Program-made: the position numbers and the translations under genes
Shown here: positions 47,155 through 56,946 of the stretch, one piece after another
Position numbering within the stretch: the first letter of the stretch is position 1
Layout of the letters: each line of letters opens with the position of its first letter
DNA from: Globodera rostochiensis
Lineage: Eukaryota; Nematoda; Chromadorea; Rhabditida; Heteroderidae
Assembly (NCBI GenBank): GCA_018350325.1
Contig: JAEVLN010000044.1
Span: forward strand, 150,668 to 214,667
DNA length: 64,000 nt
Reading direction: 5' to 3'
Notes under the pieces: model-generated
The model's input: only the letters and a program-made list of their open reading frames with translations
Database searches by the model: none
What the model was told of the DNA's origin: nothing

Positions 47155-50100
47155 CGAACCGCTTAGCGACGGGTCATTGGAATTGGTGTCGGAAGTGCGG
47201 CACCTTTGCCTATTCCCCCGCCATCCGAACGTTAGTCCGCCCTCCTCTCCAATTTACATAATCAATCAAAGAACAGTTTCAGTTCGACTCCGACTTCAAC
47301 ATCTACCGCTTCATCGCATGTGCCGAAAGGACCCATCGAAATCGGCGAGAGATTGTGGAAAGTGCGGCAAAGGCATTGGACCAGCACATTCGGGTCAGAA
47401 AGTGCATGAAATTGGTGAGCCATTTAAAGGGCAGCTGTTGAAGATGTATTTGCTAAAGATAAATTCATTACCCCACCCCGAAAAGGACGAAGTGCCGTCC
47501 TTTCCGATGGAACAGAATCGTCTGTTCCGTGACCTTTTGATGCCGTTTGGCAGAATAACGGAGGGAGTGACGGACTCGCGAAACCGGCTTCTGTGGTTTA
47601 TAGAGTACCGTTCGATGAGTGTTGAGGTCCAGTTGGATGGGGAGGGCTGGTTGAATGACGCGCAACCAATTCTTTGCAGAAGATCGCCCACGGAATTCGT
47701 TCGTCCGAGTCCATCCGATTTCAGTTTTGGCAATTCGAGCAAATGTTGCGGATGGTCAACAGACAGGTCGGTCACTTTGATGTCCGTAGATAGATCGATT
47801 AGGCAATTTCGGCTGACAGGAACGAAAGAGCGGACGTCTGAGTTCTATCAGACACGTGATCGACATGGCCGGCTACGAAATCAATCCGTTCACTACGCTG
47901 TTCGTCTCCAGCGGCACGCTCTCTTACTATTCCCAACTGTTCCACTACGACAATTACCCCGAGCTGATCTACCCCATCGAACTGGTCAGTCCAACCAGCA
48001 GAAGGTTCAGCAAAGTTGGACTCGGTCAGCTGAGCCTTCTTGTTCAGTCAGTACCAAGACACTTTGTATTTGCTCTTCGCCCAAGGTAAACATTGCCAAA
48101 TGGATCCAATTGCCCTACCGGATGATTCGGGGAATGGTCAGTGCCAATGCCAATTTCTGTCGATTGATTGATTATTTCAAAATGTCTCTCAACAGATGCC
48201 GTCCGGCTTCACCGACCGTTTTCGTCTTTACGATGGCAACTTTCTTCAAAAATTGACAGCCGAAATCCCCGCCGAATTTATTCCTCAAACTCTTGGAGGA
48301 CAAAATGAGGCGAGCTTCGGATGCTTTTAAATGTGTCAAATCAAATATTATTCAAACAATTCCAATTCCTCACGCCCCCCCGAGGGGCGAATGTCTCATT
48401 ATGACTCTTAATGCTGCAAAAGCTTCATTTCCGTGTCTTGAAGATTCCCTTCTATCCCCGGGGGCTCTAAATAATTTTAAATTGTTTAGGCAATTCGTTG
48501 TGTGCCCGCCTCGCCTCTTCTACACCATTGGCAGCCAAAACATCGCCGAATTTTGGACAAATTGCAATGCTTTCACATCGGAGCGCGGAAAAGCAAAGCT
48601 TTTCGGGTGCAAATTGAGGGGGCGGGCGGGACGAACATTTTGAGTTGGTATTTGCGGACGGATGGCGACATTTTCTTGGGAGTTTTCTTCGAACCCAACG
48701 GTGGGGGAGCGAATGGGTTTAAGTTTTGGGCAGAAGTACTTTTTGGCATTTCCTGCGGGGAGGGGGGGGGGGGGCTTTTAATCAATTAACTGTTCTGCTT
48801 TTCTGGGAGGGGGGGGGGCTTTTCACCAATTAACTGTTCTGCTTTTCCTGCGGGGAGGGGGAGGGGGGACTTTTCATCAATTAACTGTTCTGCTTTTCTG
48901 GGAGGGTGGAGGGGCTTTTCATCAATTAACTGTTCTGCTTTTCTGGGAGGGTGGAGGGGCTTTTCATCAATTAACTGTTCTGCTTTTCTGGGAGGGTGGA
49001 GGGGCTTTTCATCAATTAACTGTTCTGCTTTTCTGGGAGGGTGGAGGGGCTTTTCATCAATTAACTGTTCTGCTTTTCTGGGAGGGTGGAGGGGCTTTTC
49101 ATCAATTAACTGTTCTGCTTTTCTGGGAGGGGGGGGGCTTTTCACCAATTAACTGTTCTGCTTTTCCTGCGGGGAGGGGGAGGGGGGACTTTTCATCAAT
49201 TAACTGTTCTGCTTTTCTGGGAGGGTGGAGGGGCTTTTCATCAATTAACTGTTCTGCTTTTCTGGGAGGGTGGAGGGGCTTTTCATCAATTAACTGTTCT
49301 GCTTTTCTGGGAGGGTGGAGGGGCTTTTCATCAATTAACTGTTCTGCTTTTCTGGGAGGGTGGAGGGGCTTTTCATCAATTAACTGTTCTGCTTTTCTGG
49401 GAGGGTGGAGGGGCTTTTTCATCAATTAACTGTTCTGCTTTTCTGGGAGGGTGGAGGGGCTTTTCATCAATTAACTGTTCTGCTTTTCTGGGAGGGTGGA
49501 GGGGCTTTTCATCAATTAACTGTTCTGCTTTTCTGGGAGGGTGGAGGGGCTTTTCATCAATTAACTGTTCTGCTTTTCTGGGAGGGTGGAGGGGCTTTTT
49601 CATCAATTAACTGTTCTGCTTTTCTGGGAGGGGGGGGGGGCTTTTTCATCAATTAACTGTTCTGCTTTTCTGGGAGGGGGGGGCTTTTCACCAATTAACT
49701 GTTCTGCTTTTCCTGCGGGGAGGGGGAGGGGGGACTTTTCATCAATTAACTGTTCTGCTTTTCTGGGAGGGTGGAGGGGCTTTTCATCAATTAACTGTTC
49801 TGCTTTTCTGGGAGGGTGGAGGGGCTTTTCATCAATTAACTGTTCTGCTTTTCTGGGAGGGTGGAGGGGCTTTTCATCAATTAACTGTTCTGCTTTTCTG
49901 GGAGGGTGGAGGGGCTTTTTCATCAATTAACTGTTCTGCTTTTCTGGGAGGGGGGGGGGGGCTTTTTCATCAATTAACTGTTCTGCTTTTCTGGGAGGGG
50001 GGGGGCTTTTCACCAATTAACTGTTCTGCTTTTCCTGCGGGGAGGGGGAGGGGGGACTTTTCATCAATTAACTGTTCTGCTTTTCTGGGAGGGTGGAGGG

Positions 50101-52327
50101 GCTTTTCATCAATTAACTGTTCTGCTTTTCTGGGAGGGTGGAGGGGCTTTTCATCAATTAACTGTTCTGCTTTTCTGGGAGGGTGGAGGGGCTTTTCATC
50201 AATTAACTGTTCTGCTTTTCTGGGAGGGTGGAGGGGCTTTTTCATCAATTAACTGTTCTGCTTTTCTGGGAGGGGGGGGGGCTTTTTCATCAATTAACTG
50301 TTCTGCTTTTCTGGGAGGGTGGAGGGGCTTTTCATCAATTAACTGTTCTGCTTTTCTGGGAGGGTGGAGGGGCTTTTCATCAATTAACTGTTCTGCTTTT
50401 CCTGCGGGGAGGGGGAGGGGGGACTTTTCATCAATTAACTGTTCTGCTTTTCCTGCGGGGAGGGGGAGGGGGGACTTTTCATCAATTAACTGTTCTGCTT
50501 TTCTGGGAGGGTGGAGGGGCTTTTCATCAATTAACTGTTCTGCTTTTCTGGGAGGGGGGGGGCTTTTTCATCAATTAACTGTTCTGCTTTTCTGGGAGGG
50601 TGGAGGGGCTTTTCATCAATTAACTGTTCTGCTTTTCTGGGAGGGGGGGGGGCTTTTCACCAATTAACTGTTCTGCTTTTCTGGGAGGGTGGAGGGGCTT
50701 TTCATCAATTAACTGTTCTGCTTTTCCTGCGGGGAGGGGGAGGGGGGACTTTTCATCAATTAACTGTTCTGCTTTTCCTGCGGGGAGGGGGAGGGGGGAC
50801 TTTTCATCAATTAACTGTTCTGCTTTTCTGGGAGGGTGGAGGGGCTTTTCATCAATTAACTGTTCTGCTTTTCTGGGAGGGGGGGGGCTTTTTCATCAAT
50901 TAACTGTTCTGCTTTTCTGGGAGGGTGGAGGGGCTTTTCATCAATTAACTGTTCTGCTTTTCTGGGAGGGGGGGGGCTTTTTCATCAATTAACTGTTCTG
51001 CTTTTCTGGGAGGGGGGGGGGGCTTTTCACCAATTAACTGTTCTGCTTTTCTGGGAGGGTGGAGGGGCTTTTCATCAATTAACTGTTCTGCTTTTCTGGG
51101 AGGGGGGGGGGGGGCTTTTTCATCAATTAACTGTTCTGCTTTTCTGGGAGGGAGGGGGGACTTTTCACCAATTAACTGTTCTGCTTTTCCTGCGGGGAGG
51201 GGGAGGGGGGGCTTTTCATCAATTAACTGTTCTGCTTTTCTGGGAGGGGGGGGGGCTTTTTCATCAATTAACTGTTCTGCTTTTCTGGGAGGGTGGAGGG
51301 GCTTTTCATCAATTAACTGTTCTGCTTTTCTGGGAGGGTGGAGGGGCTTTTCATCAATTAACTGTTCTGCTTTTCTAGGAGAGGGGGGGCTTTTCATCAA
51401 TTAACTGTTCTGCTTTTCTGGGAGGGGGGGGGGCTTTTCACCAATTAACTGTTCTGCTTTTCCTGCGGGGAGGGGGAGGGGGGACTTTTCATCAATTAAC
51501 TGTTCTGCTTTTCTGGGAGGGTGGAGGGGCTTTTCATCAATTAACTGTTCTGCTTTTCTGGGAGGGTGGGGGGGCTTTTCATCAACTAACTGTTCTGCTT
51601 TTCTGGGAGGGGGGGGGCTTTTCATGATTAACTGTTCTGCTTTCTTTCCGATAAGACTTTACCAAATTCCCTTTGAGTACAGAAAACTCGCAATGTCAAC
51701 AAAACGGAAATTCGGCGGACTCCAAAGGACTTTCCATCAGTTCGCTGTCGGCGGATCAAAAGGGACAGCAGAGTAAAGTGTCTGTTGGCGGAGAACATCA
51801 AATGGCAGACCAATTAGAGTGGGTGTACCCGTGGTTCAAACTGAGTGCAAGATTGCACCACGAGGTGATTGATTGGTTTGGGTGGCGTCCATTGATCGTT
51901 CTGTCCTGATCACGTTCTGCATTTGGGTTCTCCTTCCTCCATCCCATCTTCATCTAAACCACAAGCTTAACCTGATCATCCTTCCCATGACAATATTCCC
52001 AAGTTCTGCTGATGTCTTCTTCAGCTCCTCCCCCTCTTTCAGTGGGACTGTGTCGACTGTTCGCGTCCCGGCAGTTATTGGCTTCTTTTTTCCAACAAAC
52101 ACAATTGGCTTAATCGGCGCACTATCGAAGTGATCGTCCAAATTGAACGGGTCGCAGAGAGCGGAAAAAATAAAATTCGGAATGTGTTCCCCGAGGGGAA
52201 AGAGCCGACGGTCGACGGGGAGACGGAGGAGGAGACATTGAGCCTCAGGGAATATTTGCAGATTGAACCCGAACAAATGTTCGCTGGGGCGTGCCCACCG
52301 ACGCATGCGACAGAAGAGGCAATGTGA
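47155..52327 (+). CDS. SEC14-like CRAL-TRIO protein with C-terminal GOLD domain
   Basis: Cytosolic lipid-binding/transfer protein of the SEC14L type. Exons: 47155-47231 (SLELVSEVRHLCLFPRHPN) and, after TTTCAG at about 47283, FDSDFNIYRFIACAERTHRN with ALDQHIRVRKCMKL (CRAL-TRIO N). The core follows: LLMPFGRITEGVTDSRNRLL, KIAHGIRSSESIRFQFWQFE, DMAGYEINPFTTLFVSSGTL, YYSQLFHYDNYPELIYPIEL and VNIAKWIQLPYRMIRGM. A GOLD beta-sandwich comes next: LSWYLRTDGDIFLGVFFEPN ends at 48700, and after a 2982-bp intron ENSQCQQNGNSADSKGLSIS resumes in phase at 51683. Then MADQLEWVYPWFKLSARLHH and, after TTTCAG, PGSYWLLFSNKHNWLNRRTI, stop 52325-52327. The true start codon is upstream of 47155 and unresolved. Confidence 0.85.
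48760..51640. repeat. 45-bp minisatellite filling a CRAL-TRIO/GOLD intron, about 64 units
   Basis: Unit ATCAATTAACTGTTCTGCTT, then TTCTGGGAGGGTGGAGGGGC and TTTTC. A second unit type has CCTGCGGGGAGGGGGAGGGG and a third a plain G run. The order of types repeats in blocks (for example 49180-49740 and 49740-50280). The intron spans 48701-51682. The minus-strand ORFs with RKAEQLIDEKPLHPP units arise because 45 is a multiple of three. The last unit runs into the polypyrimidine stretch before the 3' splice site. Confidence 0.9.
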
Positions 52328-52823
52328 TGAGTGAATTGGTTGCCGGAGGGCGAATTGACCGAAAAGAATGGACGAGAAAAGAACGGAGGGGAAAAACAGA
52401 CAGAAGAGATTCCAAGCCAGTGCTTTCATTTTAGATCAATCTCGACCCTCCCTCATATACGTCTTTAACTCCTTGGTTAGCGGTTTTTTCCGTCTTCTAA
52501 TTTTGCGTATCGATCTGTCATTTCGAGTTTCTGTTACGGCTCCAATTCACTTTTCCTCGTGGGTCAAATTATTTATATGTCGCTGGGAGTAAATGCCACA
52601 ATTCATTCATCACTTAACCGGCGCGGGTGGGGCTGATGGATTGAGCGGCCGGCACCTTCAATTGGCATTTTGCATTGACACCTCATCCATCCAATTCGTG
52701 GGCGCGATGATGTGATGTGAGTGTAGCTGTTTAGGCTTGACTTTCATGTGAATGCCCCCCCCCTTTGGTCGTCCAAAACCCCTACCCCCGTCCTTCCTCA
52801 GGGTTCGCCCAACGATTGTGCCA
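52328..52823. other. Intergenic, no gene seen
   Basis: About 500 bp between the GOLD-domain stop and the secreted precursor. It contains a GATG/GTGA-rich patch (52700-52720) and a C run. Likely 3' UTR and promoter. Confidence 0.4.
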
Positions 52824-53441
52824 ATGACGCCTCTCCGATGCGTTTATTCAGCCAATGCCCCATATTCTCTGTTCCCACTAAGCTTTCTTCTCCTCTCCGT
52901 TACTTCCCTAAGGGGCCTTTCTCTCGTCCCCTCTCCTCTCGGCTTCATGAACCCGTTCATCGACGACAACGTACATTTTGACTCTAGTGGCCAATTACTC
53001 GCCACTCCAGCCTCGCCAACTCCATTGTCTCCACATTCTGTCCATCAGATTGTGCCGGGATGGCTTCTGAACAGAAATGGCGGAGGAGTACGTCATTTCG
53101 TCTCACCGGACGAAGTTATTGTCCCCCCCCCCCCCAAGGGCTTCTTCCCCTCATCCACAATCGCTTACTACCGCTCGATGAAAATGCTGTTGCAAAGGCG
53201 CAATAAAATAGGACCGAATCGCGTGAGAGATGCGGAGGAGGGGCACCGACCGAATGGCAGAGAGATGGCCGAATGGATAAAAGTGTTCAACGCTCGGGCA
53301 CAGAAAGGCCGAGACAGACGCAGCGAGGGGGAAGCAATAAAACGCAAGTTTTCCATTCCGTTCAAAAACTTTAAAATCCGAAATTTAGGGTACACGTGCC
53401 GTTTCAAATTCTGCCGAATCTTCTCGCCAACAGACGAATGA
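52824..53441 (+). CDS. Secreted precursor with C-terminal CRFKFC loop (possible neuropeptide)
   Basis: ATG at 52824: MTPLRCVYSANAPYSLFPLS then FLLLSVTSLRGLSLVPS gives a plausible signal peptide. It is followed by a Pro/Ser-rich spacer (QLLATPASPTPLSPHSVHQI) and a basic region ending EGEAIKRK. The last 30 residues are FSIPFKNFKIRNLGYTCRFK plus FCRIFSPTDE. A dibasic KRK site directly before this segment and two cysteines spaced to form a six-residue ring (CRFKFC) resemble cyclic peptide hormones. Urotensin II (CFWKYC) and somatostatin-type peptides have rings of similar size; that is an analogy, not homology. ATG at 52752 would put Pro-rich residues before the signal and is less likely. The poly-C tract at 53124-53134 could hide a frameshift. 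Confidence 0.5.
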   Translation: MTPLRCVYSANAPYSLFPLSFLLLSVTSLRGLSLVPSPLGFMNPFIDDNVHFDSSGQLLATPASPTPLSPHSVHQIVPGWLLNRNGGGVRHFVSPDEVIVPPPPKGFFPSSTIAYYRSMKMLLQRRNKIGPNRVRDAEEGHRPNGREMAEWIKVFNARAQKGRDRRSEGEAIKRKFSIPFKNFKIRNLGYTCRFKFCRIFSPTDE

Positions 53442-53841
53442 ATGGAATTACTGGAATTGATGAAACAGAACTAAAACCCTTGGCCCATCAATGGACCATC
53501 CACCACCGCCGAACACCCCCAAAATCATTTCCATTGGGTTTCTTTGAATGGATCAAATGAACAAATGGAATTGGGCATTTGGCTTATTCAAATTCAATTC
53601 TCCGTTCCTTCGCTGTCCGTTGCTCGACTCCCTCCACCGATGCCGCACAATTCTCAACCGCCGGGTGTCTCTTTGCGCTTTTGCCCTTTTCACCCGCCAT
53701 TTTGTCGTCTCCAAATGCATAATTCGATGGCAGAAGAATTCGCGCACAAAACATCGCTTTGCACGAGGAAACCCAACGCATAAACTCCAATTCCTGAGAG
53801 AAAATCAGAAATTGCCTTTTACAGTTCGTCCAATTCCATTA
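53442..53841. other. Convergent intergenic region, no supported gene
   Basis: Between the secreted precursor (plus) and TRM5 (minus). Overlapping ORFs of about 60-100 codons exist on both strands but show no splice context or recognisable composition. Confidence 0.4.
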
Positions 53842-55450
53842 CTATAAAACAACCTTCAAACAGTCTAAATTTGCAATTTCCATGCTCTCCAATACAATTC
53901 GCCGTGCGTCTTCTCTATACCAGTCCATCTCCAAATCACCAACGCCTTTTACGAAAAAGTGACAATGAATCCAAAAGTGGCAGTTCTCAAAAACATCGCT
54001 GGAATAAAACGCATTGTCAGTCAATCAAAACTAAAATAGCAATCATTCAAACACACTGACCGCACCTCGACGTAATCGGACAAAAAGGAGCGAAATTTCG
54101 GAAGAAATTGTGCAGAATATCCGGGCAAATTCATTACGGCATGGAAATTCAGAGCCAAACTTCCGATGTCACACTGTGAAGTTTCATTTAGCGAATATTC
54201 GTTTTGCAATTTTCGACAGAATTCGGCGACTTTCGCTGGGATAACACTTTGAATGAATTCGCCGCCGTCCATAACGTATGTCTCAATTCGGCCTTCGGGA
54301 ATCTGAACAAAGCCCGGAATTGTTCGTTTTGGCTGATAGTCAATCGTGCCAACCCCGTTTAGCCGAATGCTCTCCCGCATAAAATTGATACTTTCCGGGT
54401 TCAAATCGTTGGCGAATGCCATTTCGACTTTCCGCTTCTTAACCGCTGGCAAAATGAATGGGCCCACACCGGCAAAGGCATCGAAAACAACGGAATGATT
54501 GTCAAATTTGTTGACGGTTTGCAAATGAACACGGCTAAGTCGACTGTTCCAGAAGACCTTGAGAAGAAATACGATCGAATTGAAAGGTAATCGAATTTTG
54601 CCTTGCCTTTGAGTAGTCTAATCGGTAACGGATTCCATGCTCCACCACCTCCGTCTTAAACTCGGCCTCTCCTGCAACCAATTCGACGTCCATCACGCGG
54701 AATTCATCTGTGAGTGAGTTGACCTTGTTCACCACTGTTCTGAACAGAGAGACAGACTTTCGCTACAAAAATGCCGTTTTGAAAATCAAACTTTTATTGT
54801 CTTCGTCCCACCTGGCACTTGGTAATTTGTCGAGCAGAATATTTCCAATTGTGAAGCGAAACGGGAGGACGCGTTCGCGCAGGTTCAGGTGAATAATATG
54901 GCCGCACTGTTCGAATGCGCCAAAGTCGAGTCCATCAGGTAGAACGGATTGGATGCACCGTCTAAGGTCCCAATCCTCGTATTCGAACGTGTAGGGCATA
55001 TTGCCAAATTTGGGCGACAAATCCGTCAGCTTGGAGAGTTCATTTGCCAGCACGTTTTTCTCCTCTTCGCTGGACTCACCAAATTTGTCCGGGTCGAACA
55101 ACAAAAGTCTTTCGGTCCTTTCACAATTTGGCGATGCGTACAAAGCCTAGATAAATCTGATGGCATTAATAAATCGTTCATTTGTTCACTTTTAAGCGCG
55201 GCATTCTCTCCAGGCTCAGTTCCCTGACGGCGGGAAGTCCACGAATTTTGTCGATACATTTGACCGGGACGGAGACGAAGGGTATTTGGACAGACTTCCT
55301 AAAAGTGAGAACAAAGGTCTTTCGATTTAACTGGTCACAATAAAACACCCAAAAATGTTCACTTCCAACTCACGTGAACTTACTCCTGTCCAATGTGACC
55401 ATTCCATGGGTGGAATTGGGCGGAAAAAGAATTTTATCGAATCGCGACAT
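53842..55450 (-). CDS. TRMT5: tRNA (guanine-37 N1)-methyltransferase TRM5
   Basis: SAM-dependent enzyme that makes m1G37 next to the anticodon, preventing +1 frameshifting; it acts in nucleus, cytosol and mitochondria. ATG at 55450: MSRFDKILFPPNSTHGMVTL and DRSKFT match the TRM5 N terminus (PPxxxxGMxxLDR). Next comes VQIPFVSVPVKCIDKIRGLP, then 55143-54763 with ERLLLFDPDKFGESSEEEKN, CGHIIHLNLRERVLPFRFTI and GNILLDK. Exon 54735-54535 has DEFRVMDVELVAGEAEFKTE. Exon 54524-54055 has the SAM site SVVFDAFAGVGPFILPA, MAFANDLNPESINFMRESIR and the NLP motif HAVMNLPGYSAQFLPKFRSF. The last exon is DVFENCHFWIHCHFFVKGVG to stop 53842-53844. It is complete. It lies 215 bp downstream of Gemin6 on the same strand. 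Confidence 0.92.
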
Positions 55451-55665
55451 TGTGCAAAATTGGCGGCGAATGGGCAGCAAAACCATTAAAGGTACTAAAA
55501 GTTAAATGGTACAAAAAAAAGGCAAAATGGAAGCAGAAAAGTATTCATTAAGTAGCAGAAACTGAAGGGAAAAAAATAAAAGACGTAAATGGCAAAATTT
55601 AATCAATAAACAATCAAACAAAAAGCCGTCTTTTACTCGATCAACCGTTGGTACTGCACGAATTC

Positions 55666-56788
55666 TCAGCAGTCATCAAAAACGTTAGCCGCCGTCAGTC
55701 TGCACACCAATTCCTTGGTCGCTATCGCACCTCCGAATATATCATTCTGAAGTTGAGAGTGTCAAAATGCGTACACCGGACACCGGGGGATTTGAGGAGT
55801 ATCGGGGGGGGGGGGTAGTACACCGGACACCGGGGGATTTGAGGAGTATCGGGGGGGGGGGGGGGGGATACACCGGGGGATTTGAGGAGTATCGGGGGGG
55901 GGGGGATACACCGGGGGATGTGAGAAGTATCGGGGGGGGGGGGGGGATACACCGGGGGATGTGAGAAGTATCGGGGGGGGGGGGGGAATACACCGGGGGA
56001 TTTGAGGTAGGGTTCGCGCCTCCGCGAGTGTCATTTACCTTTCCGTACGGAGGGTAAATTGTCATGCCGCCCTTCACCACAATTAGCGTCGTTGAACCTT
56101 TCACTACACTTTCCTCCCCGGCTGTTCGCGTCAACACATGAGGCTTCTCGCTGAATTTGATGCCATTTTTGTTGAGGGCGTCGATTAGACGATGGCGTCT
56201 GGACTGAACGTACTCGTCAAAGATCCTCAGAGTTTCGGAAAGTGTTCTAAATGCAAATTCGATTGATTGGCGGCAATTCATAATAAGGGCTTTGGCTTCT
56301 ACAGCCCTTCTTCACCTTTTGCCATTGCTTCCGTCGGCCGTCTCACCGTATGTCCAGAACATTCTCTCAATCTTCTCGCGCAATTTGGCCGTATTCTTCA
56401 CCGCCCCACAAATGCGTCCGTCGCCTGTCACCGTGCCCACCACTTGCTCATTTCCCTCTTCTTCAAGCAGTTGGACACTCTGCACAGAACTTCCGGGAAT
56501 CAAAATGACTCTTTGGATGCGATTTCTATCTTCATATGTTGAAACATTGTTTCCAACTTCCGCAACTGACAATGACAATAACTATTTGTTGGGGCATTGG
56601 AGAGATAATAATAAGCCGATACCGTCCAAGCTATAAAACTGCGCCAACACAATTGTGCCACTCTCCGGATCCTTCGAGAGTAAATTTCCAAAAACAAACA
56701 ATTTTTTACTTTCTTTCACAAAATCGACTCGAATAGGCTTCCCAATGCTGGAAGAAGCGATGTCCGAACATTCATATTGATCAGTCAT
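55666..56788 (-). CDS. GEMIN6: Gemin6-like SMN-complex protein (Sm-like fold)
   Basis: Gemin6 pairs with Gemin7 in the SMN complex that loads Sm cores onto spliceosomal snRNAs. ATG at 56788: MTDQYECSDIASSSIGKPIR, then VDFVKESKKLFVFGNLLSKD and PESGTIVLAQF, a Sm-like beta-barrel. Further exons are VAEVGNNVSTYEDRNRIQRV, AVKNTAKLREKIERMFW and QSRRHRLIDALNKNGIKFSE. The C-terminal block has STTLIVVKGGMTIYPPYGK; human Gemin6 has a similar hydrophobic stretch ending in PPYG. After a 292-bp intron (55747-56038) NDIFGGAIATKELVCRLTAA ends at 55666. The intron carries a G-rich minisatellite. The assignment rests on the order of the LSm domain, REK and PPYG motifs. It lies 158 bp downstream of TMEM39. Confidence 0.75.
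55770..56010. repeat. Short G-rich minisatellite in a Gemin6 intron
   Basis: About six units of ATACACCGGGGGATTTGAGG, AGTATC and 9-15 G. Some units have GATGTGAGA in place of GATTTGAGG. It lies inside intron 55747-56038, with CTTCAG directly after it in the sense of the gene. Confidence 0.8.
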
Positions 56789-56946
56789 TTTCTGAGTAAA
56801 AGAAAATATGAAAAAAATTGAAACTCTATTCCAAAGTAATGTTCGTTTGGTGTGTACAAAACGCAATTTCACAAATAAAGTAAAATTTAATTATAAAAAT
56901 GAAAGACAATGAAAAGATTGACAATGCAGGATCTAGGATCTCTCTC

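Noticed and set aside
48786..51625. Minus-strand ORFs with RKAEQLIDEKPLHPP repeats
   Set aside because: They arise from a 45-bp unit (multiple of three) in the intron of a plus-strand gene; they are broken repeatedly by G-run changes.
48760..51640. CRISPR-like array
   Set aside because: Units are contiguous without unique spacers, and the genome is clearly eukaryotic.
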